A stretch of DNA of 64,000 nucleotides, taken from positions 89,326 through 153,325 of the forward strand of contig NZ_JAJJWH010000008.1 in the NCBI RefSeq assembly GCF_020907245.1, written 5' to 3'. The first letter of the stretch is position 1. Each line of letters begins with the position of its first letter. The notes under the pieces are model-generated. The model saw nothing but the letters and a program-made list of their open reading frames with translations, was not told the DNA's origin and did not search any database. The position numbers and the translations under genes are program-made. Shown here one piece after another: positions 1-7,535 of the stretch. The DNA is from Pontibacter harenae. Its GTDB lineage: Bacteria; Bacteroidota; Bacteroidia; Cytophagales; Hymenobacteraceae.

Positions 1-2
1 AC

Positions 3-530
3 GATACAGAGGCTTTCAATGCAACCCTGCACCCTTTCATCAGAAATGCCGTGGGCTCCATGGAGTTTGGCGGTGTGGTGCTAAACAAGCGGTACAACCG
101 AACAAACGATGGCGGGAATCACAGGAAAACAACCGATGTTTTTCAACTGTCTACCGCCGTGCTGTTTCAGAACCCGGTGCAGTTCTTTGCGTTAGCGCCT
201 AACAACCTTCAGGATGCACCAGGTTTCACCATAGATTTTATGAAGCAGGTACCTACAACATGGGATGAAACCGTGTTAATCGATGGGTATCCTGGTAAGT
301 ATTGCGTACTGGCCCGACGGCACGGTGGCAAATGGTATATAGCAGGAGTAAATGCCCAGACTGAGCCGCTAGAGTTGAAGCTTAGCTTACCGATGCTTTC
401 TGGCAAAGAGGTGAAGTTCTATGGAGACGAGAAAGGCGGGATAAGCTATACCAAAAGTGTAAAGGTGAACAGAAAGGGAGAGTTGAAAATAGCCATGCAG
501 CCGAATGGCGGAGTGGTGATCGTACAGTAA
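3..530 (+). CDS. GH97 family glycoside hydrolase, C-terminal part (5' end outside window)
   Basis: The frame is open from the window edge, so only the last ~175 residues are seen. The piece starts with the HPFIRNAVGSMEF stretch, followed by QFFALAPNN and then VPTTWDETVLIDGYPGKY, which I recognise from the end of the catalytic barrel and the C-terminal beta-sandwich of GH97 (SusB-like) alpha-glucosidases/alpha-galactosidases. GH97 enzymes are periplasmic or outer-membrane Ca2+-dependent enzymes that hydrolyse alpha-linked glucose or galactose. The catalytic residues lie upstream and cannot be checked, so retaining or inverting type and substrate stay open. It is the first visible gene of a plus-strand glycan-degradation run (GH97, GH8, VOC, GH3). 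The ATG at 51 is internal, not the true start. Confidence 0.85.
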   Translation, partial: DTEAFNATLHPFIRNAVGSMEFGGVVLNKRYNRTNDGGNHRKTTDVFQLSTAVLFQNPVQFFALAPNNLQDAPGFTIDFMKQVPTTWDETVLIDGYPGKYCVLARRHGGKWYIAGVNAQTEPLELKLSLPMLSGKEVKFYGDEKGGISYTKSVKVNRKGELKIAMQPNGGVVIVQ

Positions 531-724
531 GGCGCATGGTTTAAGTTGCTAATAACAACACACTACCTTAGCCTCTCTCCCTAAAGTTTAATCCGACGGG
601 ACGGGTGCTTGTATATAAACTATCAAGATAAAGTTCAAACGTGATATAACCATTAAAGACTAAAGTATAAGTCATAACAGATAGTACCTTACAACAAACT
701 CTATTAATCATTAAGCTAATTTAA

Positions 725-2044
725 ATGAAAAAAAACTTCTATCTAACCGCAATGGCGTTCGCGCTGATCGGTATGGTATTTATGACAGGATGTTCGGCTT
801 CTAAAGAATTGGAAGAGGATGTTACAGATCCGCGCGGTAAAATGCAGCCGTGGGAAGCGGGGGCTTGGGAAACAGGTAAGTACCGAAATGTTTTTCTGGA
901 GGCGGGTTATGCACAAGCTGACATCGATGCAAAACTGGCAAAAGCGTATTACGACACTTTTGAGGGGCCAGACAGAGTGTATTTTAAAGTAGGCGACTCG
1001 ATGGCCTATGTGTCGGATGTAAAGAATAAGGATGCCCGCACAGAGGGACTTTCCTACGGGCTGATGGTGGCCGTTCAGCTTGATAAAAAGGAGGTGTTTG
1101 ACAGACTCTGGCGTTGGACCAAAGCGTACATGCAGCACCAGGGCGGGCCACGGGATGCTTATTTTGCATGGAGTGTAGATCCTAAAACAGGGAAGCATAA
1201 TGCAGAAGGCTCGGCTTCAGACGGTGAGCTGTATTTTGTGACGGACCTGCTGTTCGCTTCAAACCGATGGGGAAATGATACGGGTATAGATTACTACGCC
1301 GAAGCAAGAAGGATTCTGGATGCGATGTGGACTAAAGACGGCACCATGGGAATCAAGAATGTAATCAATGTAGAACACAAGCAGATCAATTTTGTGCCTG
1401 ATGAGGATGGCTATGACTGGACTGACCCTTCTTACCATTTACCAGCGTTTTATGAAGTATGGGCCGAGTATGCGAAGGACGGCAGGGAGCAGTTTTACAG
1501 AGACCTCGCTGATACTGCTCGAGTATTTCTGCATCGGGCCACGCACCCTGAAACAGGGCTCACACCAGATTATTCTGAGTTTAGCGGCGCTCCCCATAGC
1601 AGAGGCAAAGATCAGATAGGCGAGGCATTTCGATACGATTCGTGGCGTGTACCTATGAATATAGCCATGGACTATAGTTGGTACGCTAAAGACATTGAGT
1701 GGCAACAGGAGTATGCTAACCGCTTTCAAAACTTCCTTTATAACCAGGGAATAGAGACGTATGATGATCAGTACAACATCGATGGGTCACGGCCGGAATG
1801 GATTTTACCAGCAGGAGGTTTTCAGAAACTTCGACACTCGCTCGGGTTGGTGTCTACAGCTGGCGCGGCCTCAATTATGGGCACCCAGGCCAAAAGCTGG
1901 AAATTTGTGGACGAGGTCTGGAATGCTAAACTGGAGCCCTACTCCGACGGATACTTCGATCCTTATTTTGACGGTTTGCTGTACCTGTTTAGTGTAATGC
2001 ACCTAAGCGGGAATTACAAGATTATCACTCCTGATATGCAATAA
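725..2044 (+). CDS. GH8 glycoside hydrolase, reducing-end exo-oligoxylanase-like lipoprotein
   Basis: 439 residues. A lipoprotein signal ends in the lipobox MTGC (Cys23), so the mature enzyme is probably anchored to a membrane. The GH8 (alpha/alpha)6 barrel signature is clear: RTEGLSYGLM with the general acid Glu107, SASDGELYF with Asp166, and FRYDSWRVP with Asp305 in the position of the catalytic base of reducing-end xylose-releasing exo-oligoxylanases (Rex). Length fits Rex enzymes (about 380-430 residues). Rex cuts xylose from the reducing end of xylo-oligosaccharides; GH8 also includes endoglucanases and chitosanases, so the exact substrate is inferred from the GH3 neighbour. There are 194 bases between the GH97 gene and this start, with a purine-poor leader and no clear Shine-Dalgarno. 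Confidence 0.85.
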   Translation: MKKNFYLTAMAFALIGMVFMTGCSASKELEEDVTDPRGKMQPWEAGAWETGKYRNVFLEAGYAQADIDAKLAKAYYDTFEGPDRVYFKVGDSMAYVSDVKNKDARTEGLSYGLMVAVQLDKKEVFDRLWRWTKAYMQHQGGPRDAYFAWSVDPKTGKHNAEGSASDGELYFVTDLLFASNRWGNDTGIDYYAEARRILDAMWTKDGTMGIKNVINVEHKQINFVPDEDGYDWTDPSYHLPAFYEVWAEYAKDGREQFYRDLADTARVFLHRATHPETGLTPDYSEFSGAPHSRGKDQIGEAFRYDSWRVPMNIAMDYSWYAKDIEWQQEYANRFQNFLYNQGIETYDDQYNIDGSRPEWILPAGGFQKLRHSLGLVSTAGAASIMGTQAKSWKFVDEVWNAKLEPYSDGYFDPYFDGLLYLFSVMHLSGNYKIITPDMQ

Positions 2045-2075
2045 TGCCTATCGGTTTAACTATAAGTACTTGAAT

Positions 2076-2609
2076 ATGAAAAAGTATATGATGAGATTTT
2101 ATTTTCTGGTTGCAGCCCTGTTGGTGACATTCGCTTCTCATGCGCAATCCAGTTCACAATCTAATTTTAGTAGTAAGTTGATTGGCTTAGGTGTGGTGGT
2201 GTCTGATCTGGAGCGCTCCCTGGATTTCTATGTAGATGGGATCGGTATGGTGAAGGTCAACAGCTTTGCGATAGATGAGAACTTTTCGAAGCGGTCAGGC
2301 CTTTCGAACGGTGTGCCCACTTCCGTAACCGTGCTTAAACTGGAGGATAGCCCTGAAGCCAATGAGTGGAAGCTTATGACCTTCGGAAAAAAGGCAACAC
2401 ATCCTAAACAAAAATTTATTCAGGATGACACAGGAGTGCAGTACATCACTATAAATGTAAAGGCTCTAAAGCCAGTGATTGAAAGGCTGAAGCAAAAGAA
2501 TGTACCATTCCTGGGAAGTACGCCTACACCTTTGAACCAGAATTTGTACTTTGTGCTGGTGCAGGACCCTGACGGAACTTTCATCGAACTGATAGGACCG
2601 ATGGAATAA
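2076..2609 (+). CDS. Secreted VOC (glyoxalase/bleomycin-resistance fold) protein
   Basis: About 177 residues. I start it at the ATG at 2076; a TTG two codons upstream is in frame but less likely. A Sec signal peptide ends near SHAQ, then one VOC module follows: LIGLGVVVSDLERSLDFYVDGIGM at the front and FVLVQDPDGTFIELIGP at the end, both typical of the glyoxalase/dioxygenase superfamily. The first metal-ligand His of classical glyoxalase I is replaced (GLGVVVSD), while the distal Glu (FIEL) is kept, so metal-dependent catalysis is uncertain. It sits 31 bases after the GH8 gene and 66 bases before the GH3 gene on the same strand, so co-transcription is likely. An exported VOC protein inside a glycan locus is unusual; its substrate is unknown. 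Confidence 0.8.
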   Translation: MKKYMMRFYFLVAALLVTFASHAQSSSQSNFSSKLIGLGVVVSDLERSLDFYVDGIGMVKVNSFAIDENFSKRSGLSNGVPTSVTVLKLEDSPEANEWKLMTFGKKATHPKQKFIQDDTGVQYITINVKALKPVIERLKQKNVPFLGSTPTPLNQNLYFVLVQDPDGTFIELIGPME

Positions 2610-2675
2610 ACGTAGCTTCAAGACCATCTATAACTTACTATAATCTCTAACTAACACAACTATTTAGATCAGCGA

Positions 2676-5306
2676 ATGAAAGCTATTTTATCTTTAGTAA
2701 TCATGGCTGTGTTGCTGAGTGCCGCACGGTTTATTCCTACCCAGGAAGAAAAGTACCAATACCCGTTCCAAAACCCTGAGCTTACTATCGAAAGCCGTGT
2801 AAACGACCTTGTGTCGCGCCTCACCCTAGAGGAAAAGGTAGCCCAGATGCTGAATGCAGCTCCAGCTATAGATCGACTGGGCATTCCGTCGTATGACTGG
2901 TGGAACGAGGTGCTGCATGGTGTAGCGCGTACTCCTTATAAAGTAACCGTATACCCTCAGGCCATCGGTATGGCTGCCACCTTCGATACAGTTTCGTTGA
3001 AGCGTATGGCCGACTACTCAGCGCTGGAGGGAAGAGCCATTTATAATAAAGCCGTTGAGGAAGGAAAGTCGGGACAGCGCTACGTTGGCCTTACCTACTG
3101 GACACCTAACATCAATATCTTCCGCGATCCGCGCTGGGGCCGTGGGCAGGAAACCTACGGTGAAGACCCATTCTTAACGGCTATGCTGGGCCGTGCCTTC
3201 GTGCGCGGGCTACAGGGAGACGACCCCAAATACCTGAAAGCAGCCGCCTGTGCCAAGCATTACGCTGTGCACAGCGGGCCAGAACCAGAGCGTCACGTAT
3301 TTAATGTCAGCCCTTCTAACTACGATCTGTGGGACACATACCTGCCTGCCTTCGAGGAACTGGTGGTGAACGCTGATGTGGCGGGTGTGATGTGTGCCTA
3401 TAACGCTTTCCGCGGGCAACCCTGCTGCGGCTCTGACGAGCTGATGCAGGATATTCTGCGCAACCAGTGGCAGTTTACTGGCTACGTTACCTCCGACTGT
3501 TGGGCCATCGATGACTTCTTCAAAAATCATAAAACTCATCCTGATGCTGCCAGCGCCTCTGCTGATGCCGTAATGCATGGCACCGACTTAGACTGCGGTA
3601 CCGACGCCTACAAAGCATTGGTGCAGGCGGTAAAGAACGGACAGATTACAGAGCGCCAGATAGATGTTTCAGTTGAAAGGCTGTTTACCATTCGTTTCAA
3701 ACTAGGTATGTTCGATCCGCCAGCAATGGTAGCTTACGCACAGACGCCATCAAGCGTGCTGGAGAGCGCCCCTCACAAAGAACACTCTCTGAAGATGGCC
3801 AGACAGTCGATGGTGCTGCTGAAAAACGACAAGAACACATTGCCTCTGCGCAAAAACCTGAAGAAGATAGCAGTGGTTGGCCCTAATGCCGATAACCCTA
3901 TCGCTGTACTCGGTAACTATAACGGGCAGCCATCAGAAGTAGTAACGGCTTTGGAGGGCATCCGCAGCAAAGTGGGGCCAAGCACAGAAGTCGTTTATGA
4001 AAGAGCTACCACTTTCACCAAAGACACCCTGTTGGCATACACCGACATCAGCAACCAACTGAGTTTTGAAGGTAAGCCAGGTGTGAAGGCCGAATACTTT
4101 AACAGCAAAGAATTGCAAGGGCAGCCAGTGGCAGTGCGTCAGGAAAAAAACATCAACAATGCCTGGCAAGAAGGAGAGACTGTTGTAGGCAGCATGAAGG
4201 CCTATGACTTTTCAGCGCGTTACACGACTGATTTCACGGCCGACAAGACAGGTTCTGTTACTTTTGAAGTAGAAGGAGATGATGGCTACCGCTTTTCAGT
4301 AGACGGCGAAGAGCAGCTGAACGCCTGGACCCGCAACCGCTGGGGCGCTAAAACCTACAAACTGCCGACCCAGAAAGGTAAGACCTACCGCCTGGTGCTG
4401 GAGTATGTGCAGGAGGGAGGAAAGGCATCCATTAGTCTGCGTGCTGGTAACATGGCCAAAACAGATTTTAAGGCGCTGGCCAACCGTGTGAAAGATGCAG
4501 ACGTCATCATCTTTGTCGGTGGCATCTCTCCGCAACTAGAAGGGGAGGAAATGAAAGTAGATGAACCAGGCTTTGAGGGTGGCGACCGCACCACCATTTT
4601 GCTGCCACAAGTGCAGACTGACCTAATGAAAGCGCTTAAAGCCACCAGAAAGCCAGTGGTGTTTGTGATGATGACAGGTAGTGCCATTGCCACACCGTGG
4701 GAGTCGGAGAACGTGCCAGCCATTGTCAATGCCTGGTATGCGGGGCAGTCGGCGGGTACCGCCATTGCCGATGTGCTGTTTGGAGACTATAACCCAGCAG
4801 GCCGCCTGCCGCTTACCTTTTACAAGAGCGATAAAGACTTGCCTCCGTTCGGCGATTATTCTATGGAGGGCCGCACCTATCGCTATTTTAAGGGGCAGCC
4901 GCTTTACGCTTTCGGTCACGGCCTGAGCTACACTACTTTCTCCTACGATCAGTTACAGGTGCCCGCCTCTGCTGAGGCAAACAGCCCAATGCAGGTAAGC
5001 GTGCGGGTGACAAATACTGGTAAGATGGACGGAGAAGAAGTGGTGCAGCTTTACACAAGTCGTGAAGTAGAAGGATTCCGTACGCCTAACAGAGCACTGA
5101 AGGGTTTCCAGCGCATTGCGCTCAAAAAGGGCGAAAGCAAAGTAATTACCTTTAAGTTGCGTCCACAAGACCTGACAGTGATAGATGAAAGTGGCAACGC
5201 CAGGCACGTGCCAGGCACCATTCGGTTTAGTGTAGGAGGTAGCCAACCTGATGCTGCTAGCAGAAAGAGTAAAAAAATTGTAGAGGGTACTGTCGCCTTA
5301 AAATAA
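2676..5306 (+). CDS. GH3 beta-xylosidase/beta-glucosidase with PA14 insertion
   Basis: 876 residues with a weak N-terminal signal sequence. Domain order: GH3 N-terminal barrel (about 35-345; SRLTLEEKVAQM, RDPRWGRGQETYGEDP, KHYAVHSGPE), with the nucleophile Asp274 in GYVTSDCWAIDDF; then the GH3 C-terminal sandwich, interrupted by a PA14 domain (about 465-600, starting GVKAEYFNSKELQG); then a fibronectin-III-like tail (about 770-870). This is the usual architecture of Bacteroidota beta-xylosidases and beta-glucosidases, where PA14 sits over the active site and sets chain-length preference. It hydrolyses non-reducing-end sugars of oligosaccharides, probably in the periplasm. Next to the GH8 oligoxylanase-like enzyme, xylosidase is the better guess. 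Start chosen for the hydrophobic N-terminus. Confidence 0.92.
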   Translation: MKAILSLVIMAVLLSAARFIPTQEEKYQYPFQNPELTIESRVNDLVSRLTLEEKVAQMLNAAPAIDRLGIPSYDWWNEVLHGVARTPYKVTVYPQAIGMAATFDTVSLKRMADYSALEGRAIYNKAVEEGKSGQRYVGLTYWTPNINIFRDPRWGRGQETYGEDPFLTAMLGRAFVRGLQGDDPKYLKAAACAKHYAVHSGPEPERHVFNVSPSNYDLWDTYLPAFEELVVNADVAGVMCAYNAFRGQPCCGSDELMQDILRNQWQFTGYVTSDCWAIDDFFKNHKTHPDAASASADAVMHGTDLDCGTDAYKALVQAVKNGQITERQIDVSVERLFTIRFKLGMFDPPAMVAYAQTPSSVLESAPHKEHSLKMARQSMVLLKNDKNTLPLRKNLKKIAVVGPNADNPIAVLGNYNGQPSEVVTALEGIRSKVGPSTEVVYERATTFTKDTLLAYTDISNQLSFEGKPGVKAEYFNSKELQGQPVAVRQEKNINNAWQEGETVVGSMKAYDFSARYTTDFTADKTGSVTFEVEGDDGYRFSVDGEEQLNAWTRNRWGAKTYKLPTQKGKTYRLVLEYVQEGGKASISLRAGNMAKTDFKALANRVKDADVIIFVGGISPQLEGEEMKVDEPGFEGGDRTTILLPQVQTDLMKALKATRKPVVFVMMTGSAIATPWESENVPAIVNAWYAGQSAGTAIADVLFGDYNPAGRLPLTFYKSDKDLPPFGDYSMEGRTYRYFKGQPLYAFGHGLSYTTFSYDQLQVPASAEANSPMQVSVRVTNTGKMDGEEVVQLYTSREVEGFRTPNRALKGFQRIALKKGESKVITFKLRPQDLTVIDESGNARHVPGTIRFSVGGSQPDAASRKSKKIVEGTVALK

Positions 5307-5424
5307 GAACAGTTTCTGAGTTGCGCCTTATTAGCCTACTGATGAGCGAAACACTTCATTGATAGGCAAAAAGGCTGCTTGAACAGGAGGCGCTACAAGC
5401 TATAATAAGTGTGATCTCCAGTTT

Positions 5425-5703
5425 ATGAATCGTCTTCTGAAAAAGGCTTTCTTGCTACTTACCTGTTGCTTTTGCCTATTAAACACGGCAACCTTTGCAC
5501 AGGACAAGCAAAAATGTCTGAATCCTATCTTGGCTGGTTTTTACCAGACCCCGCCATTTGTAGGGTAAGGTTGGTGAAGACTATTGACTCTTGGCATGTA
5601 TGCCACCTTGCAAGGTAAGTCATCCAACGGGAAAGCAACTTTCGACTGGTTTGAATACAAGGGGAATGATCCTATGTATGAGAATATATCAGCGGCAAAA
5701 TAG
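5425..5703 (+). pseudogene. Decayed GH43 beta-xylosidase/arabinofuranosidase remnant
   Basis: Reading frame 5425-5568 codes for a signal peptide ending TATFAQ, followed by the start of a GH43 enzyme (NPILAGFY) and a quick stop. Inserting one C after 5552 restores PDPAICRV, the conserved GH43 start motif carrying the general-base Asp; a further shift restores VGEDY. About 20 bases on, a third frame reads GMYATLQGKSSNGKATFDWF up to a TAG at 5701, which looks like the C-terminal sandwich end of GH43 enzymes (FDWFEY). Both ends survive while several hundred middle codons are missing, so this is an internally deleted, frameshifted relic. It directly follows the GH3 gene, consistent with a former third xylan enzyme. 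Family assignment is by motif only. Confidence 0.7.
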
Positions 5704-5759
5704 CCGCTAAGCTGCCACTGAGTTTTCAACTACCACAGGTAAATTTCCGAGAAACAAAC

Positions 5760-5796
5760 AAAAAGCCCCTGCACTTTATACATGCAGGGGCTTTTT
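5760..5796. terminator. Bidirectional intrinsic terminator
   Basis: A 14-bp perfect stem (AAAAAGCCCCTGCA at 5760-5773, TGCAGGGGCTTTTT at 5783-5796) around a 9-base loop. The T-runs on both strands let it end both the glycan locus on the plus strand and the tRNA-Arg transcript on the minus strand. Confidence 0.85.
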
Positions 5797-5798
5797 AG

Positions 5799-5870
5799 TG
5801 GCCGTGCCAGGAATCGAACCTGGATCTAGAGTTTAGGAAACTCCTATTCTATCCATTGAACTACACAGCC
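5799..5870 (-). tRNA. tRNA-Arg (anticodon CCT)
   Basis: On the minus strand a 72-base cloverleaf folds: acceptor stem GGCTGTG/CACGGCC with one G-U pair, D arm with GATAGAAT, anticodon stem GGAGT/ACTCT around the loop TTCCTAA (anticodon CCT, reading AGG), and T arm CCAGG-TTCGATT-CCTGG. The discriminator base is A. CCA is not encoded and must be added by the nucleotidyltransferase. The terminator at 5760-5796 lies directly downstream. Confidence 0.93.
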
Positions 5871-5953
5871 AATAGAATAAACACTTTATCGACTGCAAAT
5901 CTAACGGAAATACTCGCCTTTAGCAAACGGAGGTTTGTTACTGTTGACTTCGC

Positions 5954-7147
5954 CTAATAATAAGCCACGGCTATACCAAAAGCAATAACTGTTAGAACCA
6001 GCCCCACCATAAATATACTGTAGGAAATGCGCAGGATTTTATACTTGCGGTCTAAAACTTCACCTAGATAGTAGATGTCGGTTATCATGTTGTTGTACAG
6101 CGATTTTTTGTCGCGCATTATTTCATGCATTCCTTTCTGAAAATCTTCCAGCGGAATGTTGGTGAAGTTACCGAAGAAGAGCAGGTTTACTTTTCGGGTG
6201 TTAATTTTCTCTTTCTTCTTAAAGGAAAAACTAGTTACCTCTGGCTGCGCCGAGATGATAGCAAAAACAATGGAGCCAAGTGTTGTAAGCAGCAGAGAAC
6301 CAATCGGCAATATAAGTGATCGGTGTTGTGCAAACTCAGCGCCTGTTACAGACGATTTTGCACTTAAGTAAGTAATAACAATAGAAAGTATAATCGCATT
6401 TATACTAATCATCATGTTCGCTTTATTATCGGCAATGGCACTAAGGTTTAGATGCGTGCGATAAGTGTTTCGGAACATAGTTTCGATGCCGCGTTTCGGT
6501 TGCGCCAGTGTTTCCCGCTGCTTCTTGTTCTTCTTTTTCTGCTTCTTGCTTTCTTTTTTCAGGCGGCTACGCTGTTCTTGAATGTTTAACCCCAACTGCG
6601 AAGCAAACTTGCGTTGCGCATGGCTGGTCTTAAACGACATCGACAGCAGGAAATCTATCTGAAACTGAGCCCACTCCTGATTTGTGAAAAACTTATCAAG
6701 GAAGATTTCCCATTCTACTCTTAAAAGTTCTGCACTGGCAAAAAAAGACTCCTTACCGATGCTAGACATATCGGCATCGATTAAAATTTCCTGCAGCAGG
6801 AAAGTGGGCACTGAGTTTGGCTTTGTAGCCATGATACACTCATTAATCCGCTGTATCCGATCTGCAGGGTACTTTTGCTGCTCCAGCCATTCGGTGGCAA
6901 ATTTCACGCTTTCTTCTTCGTGGCCTGCGTAGGTGGTAATGTAACCAGTATCATGAAACCAAGCGGCCAGTGCCAGGTCCTGAAGTTCTTCGGCTGATAG
7001 CTTATGCCGCTCCCCTAAATCCAGTGCTTCTTTAGCCGTCTCGAAAGTATGTTTATAGTTATGGTATACAAGTTTCTGTGAAAGCCTTTCCTTGAAAAGC
7101 TTGAATACATATTCACTTGCCTGCCGAACAATTTCCTGGTCTTCCAT
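5954..7147 (-). CDS. HD-domain protein fused to a PycTM-type (DUF5706) membrane effector domain
   Basis: 397 residues. The N-terminal half is an HD phosphohydrolase-like domain: YHNYKHT (His29, His33), WFHDTGY (His65-Asp66), GHEEES (His76) and IDADMSS (Asp124/126) are all present. A strongly basic Lys/Arg linker (about 195-215) leads to the C-terminal half with RTHLNLSAIADNKANMMISI, two membrane helices (about 240-300) and a last helix at the C-terminus. That half matches the DUF5706/PycTM domain, the membrane-damaging effector of Pycsar anti-phage systems, which responds to cyclic pyrimidine nucleotides. No pyrimidine cyclase is next to it, and the neighbours are a tRNA and an outer-membrane protein. 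It may be an orphan effector with its own nucleotide-degrading domain, or a housekeeping relative. Single gene on the minus strand. Confidence 0.8.
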   Translation of the reverse strand: MEDQEIVRQASEYVFKLFKERLSQKLVYHNYKHTFETAKEALDLGERHKLSAEELQDLALAAWFHDTGYITTYAGHEEESVKFATEWLEQQKYPADRIQRINECIMATKPNSVPTFLLQEILIDADMSSIGKESFFASAELLRVEWEIFLDKFFTNQEWAQFQIDFLLSMSFKTSHAQRKFASQLGLNIQEQRSRLKKESKKQKKKNKKQRETLAQPKRGIETMFRNTYRTHLNLSAIADNKANMMISINAIILSIVITYLSAKSSVTGAEFAQHRSLILPIGSLLLTTLGSIVFAIISAQPEVTSFSFKKKEKINTRKVNLLFFGNFTNIPLEDFQKGMHEIMRDKKSLYNNMITDIYYLGEVLDRKYKILRISYSIFMVGLVLTVIAFGIAVAYY

Positions 7148-7535
7148 ATAAGGTTTAGTCGCTGCAAATACTAGGTGGCACTAGGTATGTAATGCTGCCA
7201 GTTGCAGTTCATGTAGGTGGTGTTTCACGTGGTTATAATACTTGCGGTTACGGTAAAACTAGCTTTTTGTTAATATAGGCAGTTTCACTTATGCAGTGGC
7301 CGCCCTGAAGCTCTACAACCAAAAATGGTGGTAATCGTTTATCTTTTTCAGTCCTGCCGTACCTGTTGTTACTTATGCCAGGCATACAAAGTGGCCGAAA
7401 GCTTCTGGAAACCAAATGTACCTGGAAGGAGGTATACTCCTGGCTCATCTAACCTGCAAAGCAACGGAAATGATTGGCTTACATGGCTGAAAACATTTCA
7501 TGCGGCTTTTGGTAAGTAGTATGTGCAGGACAGCC
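7148..7535. other. Intergenic region between divergent genes
   Basis: 388 bases between the divergent HD-PycTM gene and the large metallophosphoesterase gene. It should hold both promoters. I see no convincing TAnnTTTG box, repeat or small gene; short frames here lack protein-like composition. Confidence 0.4.

Noticed and set aside
7325..7519. A short plus-strand frame before the large phosphoesterase
   Set aside because: No ribosome site, no motif, and it overlaps the likely promoter and start of the true gene.
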